DNA of 22,605 nucleotides, taken from the NCBI GenBank assembly GCA_016098155.1, contig JAAAJB010000073.1, positions 61,731 through 84,335 of the forward strand. Direction: 5' to 3'. Below are positions 1 to 10,689 of the stretch, in pieces; the first letter of the stretch is position 1, and the number at the start of each line of letters is the position of its first letter. Made by a program: the position numbers and the translations under genes. The notes below the pieces were generated by a model. It was not told where the DNA came from and made no database searches. It saw nothing but the letters and a program-made list of their open reading frames with translations. Source of the DNA: Actinomortierella ambigua (Eukaryota > Mortierellomycota > Mortierellomycetes > Mortierellales > Mortierellaceae).

Positions 1-101
1 GGGTGTTGGGTCTTGTTCTTTGGAGGGGAGGGGGAAAAATGAGGATGGCCCTGGGTTTTTTTTTTTTTTTTTTTTTTTTACACTATCGACCTCTATGATA
101 G
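1..101 (+). other. 3' part of a URB1 intron
   Basis: Non-coding stretch that ends in an acceptor AG at 100-101, directly before the first visible URB1 coding exon. It holds an uninterrupted run of 24 T at 56-79. No donor site is visible, so the intron probably starts before the window. Confidence 0.6.
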
Positions 102-3100
102 ACGGTCCAGCTCTTCTCCAAGCTGGCAAAGGCATGCCACCCGGAGGAAGTAACGGCGATCCTGCAAAAGATGTTAGTGTTGCAGCACCGCCAAGGATCT
201 GCAGTGGTGAACAGTGCCTTCAATGATCTGTTGTCGATCGTGCTGCAGCAGTTGACAGATCAATCCGACTCTGCCTCGATGGTGCCTACCAAATCCATTG
301 CATCGCTCTTGGATCTCTGGCGGTACCAGCCCTCGGCCGAGCTGGATGCGATTGTCAAGGACGTTGTCTGCGGCCGACTTGCTCCCAACGCTCTTGCAAG
401 AACGATCGGACCTCTCGATCTGTCGGAGAAGGGCATCTTCGACAAGGCCAATGGAAAGTGGCAGCTCAAGGCGCCAGACTCTCTCAACCTGGGCCTCGTC
501 AACTTTATCCTCGACAATCTCAACGCTACCCGAGCGGTGATCCTGGCAGCCTTGATCACAGCCCTGCCCGAGTTTCGCCAAGGACTGGTGCAATGGTTCA
601 AGAGCAAGCAGCAGTCGCAGTCCAAGAAAAAGTCGGCGTTTTCTCTCTCGCATGACTTGATCACTGTGCTGCATGCCTATGCGTCCTTCTTGTCTCATAA
701 CAAGGGACATGGCAAGTACGTCTGGTCTCGGGCAGCCAGCGACGAGGACAAGTCTGCACTGACCGATCTGGCCTCCTTCTGGGTGCCCAAATTGATCGAG
801 AGGGTGAAGGCAGAGAACGAGAGCTCCGAGATGACGGTGCGTGCAGCCGAATGTGCATCCATGATGTTTGCCCTGTCGTCGGTGGATACGTCGAACGAGT
901 CTGTGGCGGTGCATGCAACGTGGTCATTGATTGAGTCATTCACCAGAACAGGACTTGATGTGGTCACGATGCACGAGGCTGTGATGGAGATGACCAAGCG
1001 TGATCCTGTTGAAGATAGCATGGACGTGGATGGCGACGAGAGGGAGAAAGAGGATATGGTCCGTCAGGAGCGCCTTTCGCGTTGGTTTGAACGCACGGCT
1101 GGCCAGCTTATCAATGTGCTCGATCGACATGGTGATTGTGAATGGCTCGAGCCTGTTTGTGCAAAGTTGCAGGGACTCCTGGAACGGCATGTGGTGGAGC
1201 GCAAGCTGAGCATTGACCAAAAGTTGATATTTGAGCTGGTGTCATTCACGATCGAAAAGGCGCTGGATAATCTCGAGCTGGTCCGATTCTCGACTTGCTT
1301 GTTGGACAAGTACTACATGGAGGTATGGTATCTTCGCCTTATTCGTTATCCTCGACAACTTAAGTTGTGCAACCGAGTGGCTAATCAAACCCTGTTTTTT
1401 TTTTTTTTTTTTTTTTATTTCTCTGTTTTTTTTGGTGTATTGATTGATGGTTCTAGACCACTCAAACATCACCCGCTCCAAACATCTTGCAGACATTGTT
1501 CAAGCACAAGCAGTTTGTCTCGCTCACGTTGCCGACGAGTCCGTCTGCCAAGTACACGCGCCCCGAGAACCACAATATCCGACTGGCAATCATTCACTTG
1601 ATCTACACTCTTACATACGTTGAGCCAGCCGCATGTTGCAAGTCTGGCTTTCTGCCAACACTCATGGCCTGCTATACAGCGTCGACCTCCAAGGCGGACG
1701 AGCTACTCTTGGCAGTGCTTCGGATCCACGAGACCCAGACCAGCGGCTCGATCTCGCATCGGGCGCCGCTGTGGGGATCGGGCAATGACAATGCCAAACT
1801 GGCCAGCACGTTGTTTGGCCAGGCGCTGATCACGGAGAGTCTGGCGCTGTTGGATCCTCTGGTGATGCTCAACTCGGCCATCAATCTCTCGCTGGATCGT
1901 CCCTTGGAAACCCGTGCCAAGGTGGAGGTTTCGGCGAGCGATTTTGCCGAGCCTGGTGCGGAATGTGAGCGTGTGCCAATGTATGACCCTTGCTTCCTGC
2001 TGCCGTTGTTTGCGACGTACATGTCGTACGGCAACCAGTTGGACTGCCGTCGGTTCATGGAGGTGAATGGTTTGGGCTTCATTGTCGCCACGCTGTCCTC
2101 GAACGATGAGGGTGTGCGCCGAGCAGCCTACTTCCTCCTCGATGAGTTTTACGCCATTCTCTCGGTATGTGGGCCTGATCTTTTGTTGTTGTCGTTGTTG
2201 CTGGTACAGCCATTCTATTCTGTGGTTTCCATTCTTGGGCTTTTCTCTCTAATTCGCGTTTTATCTTTTTTTTTTCTTCAAAAAAATAATTACTATAGAA
2301 TGTCCAACTCAGAGAAAAGAACCAGATGATGCTGGTTCTTGACTCGTTGAAAAACTCGGTGGTTGAGCGTGAGGATGGCCAGGCGCCTCCACGGATTCCT
2401 TCGGTGCTGACTCTTTTCGTGACACACGCGATAATGTCCGTGCTGCGGCCAGACCACTTTATGTACCCGCACGTCAACAAGTTTTGTCTGCAGCGACCGA
2501 CGATGGATCTGGAGGACATTCCAATGTTCTACAGTCTGTTCAACTCGTCGTCGGACCACTTCCGCAAAGAGCGTGTGTGGATCCTTCGTCTGTTGTCGGG
2601 CGCTCTCAAGAGCTATGACGACTACAAGCTGTACCGTCGACGTCACGTCATGGAGCTCTTGACAGGCTTTGCCAACTCACCCGTGAGTGATCCGTTGTCG
2701 CGCCGGATCGTCCTCGAGATTTTGTTCCATGCGGCAGCGATCCCCCGTGTGGCCTTGACATTGATCACCCAGCACGGTTGGCTGAGCTGGCTGCACTCCT
2801 GGGCAGTCTTGACGCCGCTCGCGATGGAGAATGAGTTTTCGATGGTGGCTCCACGGTTGTTGCTCAGGGGTCTTCGGGCCTGCCCTCAGGAGAGTATCAA
2901 GTGGATGCATGGTCTTTGGCGCCAACAGATGACGGGCCTCGCCACGACCTTGTTGCGTCAGCTGGCCAATGTCCAGGTCTCGAGCACCAATGTTGGCTGG
3001 GCGCTGATGGTCCTGGAGGCTATTCTCCAGCTGTACTACTATGCTTCGCTCCAGTCGTCCTCCACCTCGTCTTCTTCTTCTTCGTCTTCCTTGGTGTGGC

Positions 3101-3426
3101 CAGTGTGGACCAAGGATCAGCAGCAACTCTTGGTGTCGGTCCTAGTGTCGATCGAACAGGTTTTGACGATCACTCCAGATCAATGCCCCGTCTCTGTGCC
3201 GGAGCTCCCAGCGTGGCGCGCGCCTCCTTCGCGAGACGATCCGTTGGAGCAGCTGTACTACGTCGACCCCGTTCCTGTGCGGACGCACAGCCGCGTGATC
3301 CGCTTGGCCCTTGAGCTCGTCCGACCATCCCAGCGCTTGTCATTTTCATCCTCAGCATGCCTTCAGTTCATCATGACACGCGCACTGTGCTATAACATTG
3401 ACGAAGCATTGGAATGGGTCAAGTAA
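102..3426 (+). CDS. URB1: URB1/NPA1-like nucleolar pre-60S ribosome assembly factor, 5'-truncated by the window
   Basis: Large alpha-helical nucleolar protein. In yeast, Urb1/Npa1 acts with Urb2/Npa2, Dbp6, Nop8 and Rsa3 in the earliest pre-60S particles. The visible exons are 102-1322, 1457-2164 and 2299-3426. Both introns are phase 0 (donors GTATGG at 1323 and GTATGT at 2165; acceptors TTCTAG and CTATAG), and they join about 1,018 residues without a stop. The NopRA1-type C-terminal domain lies at about fragment residues 605-815, with hallmarks VNGLGFIVATLSS, RIPSVLTLFV, RKERVWILRLLSGAL and YRRRHVMELL. An acidic stretch (DSMDVDGDEREKED) is coded near 1015-1060. A Ser run at about 3055-3095, coded by TCT/TCC/TCG triplets, looks like a lineage-specific insertion. 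Family members exceed 1,700 residues, so roughly the N-terminal 40% is missing only because of the window edge. Family assignment is from recognised motifs; splice sites are inferred from frame continuity. Confidence 0.88.
1323..1456 (+). other. URB1 intron with internal T22 tract
   Basis: Phase-0 GT-AG intron of 134 bases. A branch-like CTAAT lies at 1381-1385, then a run of 22 T at 1395-1416, then about 40 bases to the acceptor at 1455-1456. Removing it joins YYME to TTQTSPAPN in frame. Confidence 0.8.
2165..2298 (+). other. URB1 intron
   Basis: Phase-0 intron of 134 bases, donor GTATGT, acceptor CTATAG. It lies inside the conserved C-terminal domain and joins FYAILS to NVQLREKNQ. A T-rich stretch at 2267-2276 precedes an A-rich stretch before the acceptor. 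Confidence 0.85.
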
Positions 3427-3748
3427 AAAAACGCGTAATATCTCTCGGCTCTTTATCCATCCCATCAAATCATGATTAAAAAAAATTTGCCCAGTTCTTT
3501 CTTTTGTGGTTTTGTGATCCATTTGAATTTTTTAATGAACGAGTGTAGAGTGAGGTGGGAGAGAAGAATGACAGTTGGCATGAAAGGGCGAAGAAAGGGG
3601 AGGGAGTAAAAAAAAAAAAAAGTGATACAACAAGGCATTGTTCTTTCCAGGTTTGGAGATTATGAAGAAAAACGTGGAAAGAACATCACAAAGTCGCCTT
3701 TTTTTTCTTTCTTATCTTTCCTTCATTCTGTATATATGTATATTTTTT
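3427..3748. other. Convergent 3' flanks of URB1 and ATP16
   Basis: The 322 bases between the two stop codons hold both 3' untranslated ends. Short A runs occur at 3478-3485 and 3609-3621. Just beyond the ATP16 stop, read on the minus strand, alternating TA sequence (TATACATATATACAG, about 3728-3742) resembles the UA-rich efficiency elements of fungal 3'-end formation. No convincing gene is seen here. Confidence 0.6.
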
Positions 3749-5088
3749 TTACTTGGTGGAGAGAGCAGCCTGGAGAGCCTCCAAGACCTCGACCTGGATC
3801 TTGCCCTCGAGCTTGGCCTCCTCAGTGGCGCCAGAGGTAGCAATGCGGTGAGCCTCAGCCAGGTTGTTGCGGACAGCCTCGGCGCTAACCTCCTCAAGAG
3901 GGAAAGCCTCGACAGCGTTGATGTTGAGGGAGGAGTCGGGGTTCATGGTAGCGAAACCGCCAGAGACTAGTGAAGTAAAAGAGAAAGGAAGAAGAAAAAA
4001 AACAGTAGGAGGTTAGGGTTTCAGTTTGGTTGACGCGTAGTGATAGAAGAGGTAGTAAGTGTCCAGAAACAAGGCGCTTATGGATTAATATTCGTCCTGC
4101 ATTTCCCCCATCCCCTGTTTGGTCCCTGAGCGTGCTGTGTATTCCTGTGGCGGGATTTGTCGTGATAAGATCACTTTTTTTTTTGTGTGCGAATGAACCA
4201 TCAACGCCAAATGGTGCTTAATCCTTGATCGCCACGACAGTTTCAAGCGGATAGGAGGGAAGATGATGACCACTAAAAAGAAAATCCAAGAGATCCTTGA
4301 CATTACCAAAGAACTTCTTGGAGCCAGAGTTCTCGATGATCTCAACGACACCGGGGCGGAGCTGCTCGATCGAAGGGACGTGGCTGTCGAGGATACCCAT
4401 GTCACCAGAGACGGCGGCAATGTTGACCTGGTTGACGGTGGTCTCCTTGTACAGGGTCTATTGTAGGTGAATCATGAACGCGCGAGACCAATCTGATTAG
4501 ATATCTTTCACATTTGCGCTGGTTCATCGCTACCGTGTGCTAGTACTTTGTCCACTATCGACACATTGTTGTATCAATTGGTACCTGGTGGGGGACAGCG
4601 AAGGTCAGGCGCAGGCCCGAGGCGGCAGCCTCAGTGGCGTAGAAGCGGGCTAGATGATTGAAATGTAAAGGGGGGGGGGCAAAGTTGTGATTAATGTCGG
4701 GGTATCAACACAACAAGGGCTACCTTTTGAATGGTGAGAGGTAAAGGTTGATCCAATGCAGTTGGAGAAGCGTGATTGGATGACAGCGGAAATGGCATAA
4801 AGGATTTATCCACGATGGAGAGGGGGTATTGTGGCGATGGGTTGGTGGTCTGATGTTGGAGAGGTTCGTTGGAATGGGCCGTGGGCCCCTTTTCCCCCGA
4901 TTCCTCCCAGAGCGGTGGGTGTTGGTAGAGCGAGGATCAGGTATGCGAGAGGGGGATTGGAGTGTCACTCTGCTGATGCGAGGGAGGATGGAGGACGGAT
5001 CAAGGAACGGATCGATGAGAGGGGGGGAGGAAGCGAAGGTATTACCCATGCGGGCAGGGCGAACAGCAGCGCGGACGAGGAAGGACAT
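3749..5088 (-). CDS. ATP16: Mitochondrial F1 ATP synthase delta subunit (bacterial epsilon homologue)
   Basis: Central-stalk subunit of mitochondrial F1-ATPase that couples rotation of the gamma subunit to the c-ring. Four minus-strand exons, 5046-5088, 4585-4649, 4307-4457 and 3749-3966, join to 477 bases or 158 residues, close to the roughly 160 residues of the yeast protein. Introns are phase 1, 0 and 1, with donors GTAATA, GTACCA and GTAATG. Residues 1 to about 19 (MSFLVRAAVRPARM then ARFYA) form a basic presequence that is split by intron 1. The beta-sandwich domain holds the conserved GDMGILDSHVPSIEQLRPG at 54-72 and SGGFAT at 88-93. The C-terminal helical hairpin ends EVLEALQAALSTK. 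Intron 3 shows a CCCTAAC branch-like site followed by a polypyrimidine tract. The gene is divergent from EAF1 and convergent with URB1. Identity is from characteristic motifs; the start is the only ATG giving a basic presequence. Confidence 0.93.
4650..5045 (-). other. ATP16 intron 1, 396 bases
   Basis: Largest intron of the gene, placed after only 43 coding bases, within the presequence. On the plus strand it is G-rich (a run of G at 4671-4678 and purine-rich 4970-5040). Open frames inside it look like composition artefacts. Confidence 0.8.
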
Positions 5089-5787
5089 GGTTGAGGTGAT
5101 TGGACGTGAGGATTGACGAGAACTGAGGGGGAGGGCAGCATTAAACAACAATTCGCTTTGCAACTCACCCGGCACCGGGCGGGAGCGACGAGGGTGGGGG
5201 GGAAGGGTGAGAGGGATAGAGGGGGCTACCGATGATAAAACCAAGTGTCACCGGAAGGGTATTTGATCGTACAGTTAACACTTTCCCTTTAATGCAAAGA
5301 AAAGAAGAGGGAGAGAGTAAGAGGGGGGGGGAGGGAGAGGAAAGAGAGAGAGCACCGCTGAAAGAGTGAGCGGGTGAGGGACAGACGCAACACACGCACA
5401 CACACACTCTCCTCCTCTCAATCCACAGACACTCTGAGAAACAAAAACACTGTGAGAGAGCGGCAAAGAGAGAGAGAAAGAGTGAGAGAGAGACACCCAG
5501 ACAGACCGACAGACTGAGAGTGAGAGACACCCGCTCCCGGCCAAACTACTCCCACCCCACCCCACCCCGTTCGTTCGCCCAAGCACAACCCCCCCTCCCC
5601 CCCTTCCCTCTCATCACCCTCGTTGATTTGCTCCACTCATCCAGTGTAGCATCATCTGGCTCAGCATTCTCATTCAGGTATGTTCCATTGGTCTTGCCAA
5701 GCCTTGTTGAACAACTTCATCATCTGGCCTCCCCCCCACATCAACCTCTATTTTTTGTTCTCTTCCTTTGTTCTGCTGCCCTGCCCA

Positions 5788-5795
5788 TATAAATA
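5788..5795 (+). promoter_or_regulatory. TATA box candidate for EAF1
   Basis: TATAAATA in the context CCCATATAAATACTGC, on the EAF1 side of the divergent region. It would give a leader of roughly 700 bases before the proposed ATG at 6534, so an upstream intron or a second start region is possible. Confidence 0.45.
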
Positions 5796-6240
5796 CTGCG
5801 CCTGACACTACTCCCTTGCTGTTATTTTGCCGCCTTTTTTTCTTACTCCTTCTCTTCTGACTCGTGAATGATTCATCTCTCTCAAGGCATCCGAGTGTGA
5901 ATCATTGTATGCATCCCAATGACAAATGTCTGCCCTGTTGCGTAATCCCCCTCCTGACACCCTCCCCCCCCCAGTAGCCTTTTTCCTTTGTGAACACACA
6001 CCACCCCAGCCGAAAATTTTTCCTTTTTGTTGTCTCTCTCTCTCACACACACACAACTCCCTCTCCCTCCCTCTTTCTGCCCTCTCTAGCGCTCTTTTTT
6101 TTGGGTTCTCCTTTCCCTCCCTTACTGCATGATTCTTCGTGGGCAAGTCATGTGGCCGCATCCCTTCCCACTCTAGACGAAGATGCTTCTTTGTTGCCCA
6201 ATACTCCAACTACCAATGCTCAGCCCCATACTAACAATAG

Positions 6241-6276
6241 TCCCCCCTCTCTCTCTCTTTCTTTCTTTCTTTCTGC
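6241..6276 (+). repeat. CT/CTTT microsatellite in the EAF1 leader
   Basis: A (CT)n run followed directly by repeated CTTT units, within the pyrimidine-rich leader. Confidence 0.85.
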
Positions 6277-6533
6277 CTACTCACTACGACAGCTACCAGC
6301 TTTTCTCTCAAGTGCCACCAATCATCGCCATTTGCTCGAGGAGGACAGTAGTTGACTACCACAGCTACTGGTGACGTCCCTCCCTTCCAAGCAAACCCTC
6401 TCCCTTCCTCCGTCCCTTCCTCCTCCCTCACAAGCCTATACATATACATCACACACGGAGGCTCCCTCCTCTTTTCTCACGAACTATACACCACCATATC
6501 ATGACACTCTCGTCTTCACAATCATCCGCACCC

Positions 6534-9500
6534 ATGTCGACTACTTCAGTAAGTTGATTGACCCTATTACCGTGTACTGTCCTGGTCAGGTCAGGTCATG
6601 CGCGTCTTTGACTGCGCGTCTCACTAACCACGTACTCTTTCCTCTCCATTCACTCGTATACATTCTGTAGCTCCCACAGCTGGTCAAGATGCGCGCGCAG
6701 GCTGAACGGACACGTCGAGATGAGATGGAGTATGTCACACCCATCATTCTAGCCCTATGGTGTGGTCCCGTATGATCGAAATTGTCTTTTGCGCAAGATA
6801 TTATCTAACACATTCTATCCTTCCTCATGTTGACAGAAAAATCCTGGATCGCCGCAAGTTTCTGTTAGGGCAGCTCTTTTACATGAAGCAGCTTGAGGGA
6901 ACAGAGGATGGCTTAGATCCTAGTCAGGACTTTTCCAGAGTCGATTCCCAAAAGTTGGGCGCGTTCCAGGAGAGTCACTGCTTAACAGAGTAAGATGGGC
7001 CAACACTGCAATGATATCAGCCATTTGCTCGACCTACGAACCCTTCTAACGCGCTTTGCCACATATTGAACAATATTTTAATTTAGGTCAAAACTTCCAT
7101 CTTCGCCCTTCGACGACCTCGACTCTGGACCAACATCATCATCATCTTTATCATCCCACGTACAACAGTCACCACAGCATCAGCGCGAGGCAAAGATGTC
7201 GGTAGATGAAGAGCACATCATCCCCATGAAGCAGGAGAGCATCACCCCTCGCGCTTTGTCACCGTCAGAATCTGCCGTGGTGGTTCCAGACTTGACATCA
7301 GACTCTGCAATGGAGATGGACACCGATGGTATTGAGCACACAAATCACTCTGCAACCATCAAGCAGGAGTCTTCACCTATGCCATTATCGTCACGCGACA
7401 GTCCAGATCTATCCAATCATGAGAGACATCAGACACCAGAGCCAAGGACACCCACCAGTATCCCAGGCACCCAGACCAACTCGGCCGAGACCTCGCCCTC
7501 ACGGAAAACCAAGCGTGTTCTCCCACCGCCCGAGAGAATGGTGACTCGTGGTGTGAGTGGCGCGATTCGACATCGAAGCGTGGATGAGATTCTTGGTACA
7601 GCCACGGAACGGTCGCCGCCTGCCAGCTCAGGGACAAAAATACCCCAGCAAGAAAAGTCTTCGCCTTCTTCAACCCCTGTCCCTTCGCCAGCACCCTCCG
7701 TCCATACAACATCACCAGCACCCACGTCAGCTTTGGTTTCAGCTGCGACAACAAATCGGCTCATCACCCCCGGCGCAATGGCCACCACATCGTCATCTCT
7801 TGCCAATGGTTTGGACAAATCCAACGTGATCAAGCTCATCTCAACAAAGAAGACTCCACCACGAACAACAACACCTCCAGTCATGAAGCGCTCCGAGTCT
7901 CGTCATGGTTCGCGCTACGACCCCATGGATGGCCACTCTTCTGGACGCAACTCGCGCCACGTCGATCTGTATGCATGGCAGCTTATGGTCCAATCTCAGC
8001 CCATGTACAAGGCTCTTCAGACCGCTAGCAAGGCGCTGACCACCAAAGACTGGAAGGTCGCACGCGAGGAGCTCAAACTCATGCGGGCAATGCAGCGGAT
8101 AGAAGCACTAAAGGCTGGCAATCGGTGGAGCTTCAAGCAGATGAAGAAACATCGGGCGCCCCCACGGACCAAGACGCACTGGGACCATCTGTTGGACGAG
8201 ATGCGGTGGATGCAGGTCGACTTTAAAGAAGAGCGCCGTTGGAAGGTTGCCACAGCTTATCAAGTGTCACGATGGGTCATGGCATGGCACGAGGCCGAAG
8301 ACAAGTCGACGGTCTGTATACACGTAAGTACACACCCTTGCGCAAAAAAGAAATGCCCTGGAGTACATCAGGTAGATTATATTACTAATCAGTACGTAAT
8401 CTTGTATCGTTCTCTACGTTTTAGCGCAAACCACCACGGATCCTGGATGTCGGCAGGACAGTACCGACGGAAGAGCCAGCTACCCAGCCAGCTGAACCAG
8501 CGCCTGAGGTTAAGGTTGAAGACTATCTTGAGGAATCTGCAATGGAGACATCACAAGACGGCCCATCGAGCCAACACAGTGGCATGGACGTTGACATGAT
8601 GGAGGTTAATGCCAAGCTGGAGTCTACCATCAAGGACAAGGGAGGTGAGGCATTGACGACGGACAGCAAACTCCCAGAAGAGACTGTCAAGCTAAAGGTG
8701 GAGGAGGAAGATACGCCAATGCCGCTTACTAGCCTTTCCACCTCGTCGGGAGCAGCATCTCGAGAGCCAGGCACAAGCGCATCAACTGCTGTTGTCAAGG
8801 ACGAGCCTACCGATGCAGAGACGGTAGATGGCGATAAGACAGCAGCCCCCAAGCTGAAAGAGCAGGCAAAGGATGTCATGCTGATGATGCCTCCTCCTAT
8901 CTCACCAGCATCGATTCAAAAGTGTCGCCCTGTGCTCCTTGGACTGGACCCTACCATCACTGTCTTCAACCTCGACTCACTGAGTGTTTTGATGGAGGAA
9001 AATAGCAATATTGCCACTCTGGACATCAACCTACTCTTCCCAGACTTGCCACTATATGGACCTCCTTCGCCCGATGACAACGATCCATACATTGATGAGG
9101 CCGAGTTTGGTCGCCTCACGATGATCAACCGTCTGATCTCGTCCAAACCACCTCAGCTCGACTTTGGTCCACTGGCGTCACAGGTGGTCTACAAGAAGCG
9201 GAAGCGTGACAACTATGAGCCTTCAGACGAGTTCCCGGAGGAAGAGGATGCAAGGGTGCCGCGTCTTGAAGGCAAGATTCTGAATGCTGTACCAGGGACT
9301 GAGCCAGCGCGCATGGTGCCTGTGCTCTTCCAGGCCAAGAAGATCAAAGATGCACCTGCGCCGGTCGTTCGTCGCCCCAACCAACCTGCAGCCTCGGCCA
9401 ATCGACCTCCTGTGACGTGGGCTGCCGATGAGGAAGACCTGCTCATCTCGCTTGTCAAGCCGTATCAGTTCAACTGGGAGCTTGTGGCTGATCTATTCAA

Positions 9501-10654
9501 TTCGATGCGCGGACCCATTCCTTCTTCAGAGCGACGGACTCCATGGGATTGCTACGAAAGGTGGGCCAAGAGGGAAACCTTACAAGCAGGCGCCAATACA
9601 ACAGCAACAGACAGTAGTAGCAGTAGCTCTGGACTCATCCCGATTGGCAATCTCCCTTCTGCCAATGGACCATCGCCAACGTCGCCCAAGTCGCGCAAGG
9701 ATAAGGACGGGAAGAAACTTGTGGCTTCCATCAAGATCGACCCGATCAAAAAGAAGCAGCGGTCTCTGGGTCTTTTGGAGGCAATCAGGCGTTCAACAAA
9801 GAAGCGTGAGCAGGCTTTGAAGAACAACCCGTCCCCGGCTGTTGCGGCAGCGGCGGCCAAGAAGGCCTTGGCTGGCCAGGATGGCAATGGTCCCAAGGTC
9901 AACAGCGCCCCGCTGACACCTGCCGATCTGAGCAAGTTTAAGTCTGATCGCGACCGTCAGATATCACAGGCCATCAATGAGCAGCGCCAGATGCAGGCCG
10001 CATCGCTTGCACTCGGAAGAGTATGTTGCCTTTGAGGCTTCTCCTTTATACGACTCTATTCTTATTCTTATTCTTATTATTCGTGTTACTAACTGGAATG
10101 TCTACGTCTATCTATAGCCGCTTGTTCGACCTGCCGTACCAGGAACAAATCCGATTGAGGCCGCTCAGCAACTAGCCCGTGCGGCAGCAGTGGCAGCCAA
10201 CCCTCAAGCAGCAGTGGCGGTGGCAGCGGCCGCTGCTGCTGCTGCTGCCCAGCAGCGCACCGCGGGTCAAATGTCCCCTCAGCTGAAGGCAGGCGTTCGA
10301 CCTTTGAACGCGCCACAGGTCCAACAGGTGCAACAGGGAGTTCAACAAGCCAATGTGTCGGCGCAGGTGCAAGCACAAGTACAGGCACAACAGGCACAGG
10401 CGCAATTGCAAGCAGCACAAGCACAGGCACAGGCACAGGCACAAGCACAACTACAGGCACAGGCACAAGCGCAGGCCCAGGCACAGGCTCAGGCTCAGGC
10501 ACAAGCTCAGGCACAAGCTCAAGCCCAAGCGGCACAGGCTGCCCAGGCTGCCCAGGCGCAAGCGCAAGCACAGGCGCAGGCACAGGCGCAGGCGCAGGCA
10601 CAGGCACAAGCGCAGGTACAGGCCCAGATGTTACAGCAACAACAACAGCTGCTC

Positions 10655-10689
<35 letters not shown>

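Larger units (their letters stand above)
5089..6533. promoter_or_regulatory. Divergent promoter and leader region between ATP16 and EAF1
   Basis: 1,445 bases with no convincing coding frame. On the plus strand 5280-5545 is purine-rich (GA repeats) and 5570-6480 is pyrimidine-rich (CT and CTTT repeats, for example 6241-6276). Each side is therefore pyrimidine-rich on the sense strand of its own gene, which fits promoter and 5' leader sequence for both. Open frames here are Ser/Leu/Pro repeats and look spurious. Confidence 0.65.

Noticed and set aside
4263..4269. ATGATGA-like snoRNA box C on the plus strand near ATP16 intron 3
   Set aside because: It lies antisense to the host intron, and no box D with terminal stem follows at a suitable distance.
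4829..5116. Plus-strand frames opposite the ATP16 first exon and intron 1
   Set aside because: They overlap a well-supported minus-strand gene and consist of G-rich, Arg/Gly/Glu-biased translation without motifs.
5990..6374. Plus-strand frames of Ser/Leu/Pro in the EAF1 leader
   Set aside because: They translate CT and CTTT repeats, are not joined by convincing splice sites to the EAF1 exons and have no recognisable residues.
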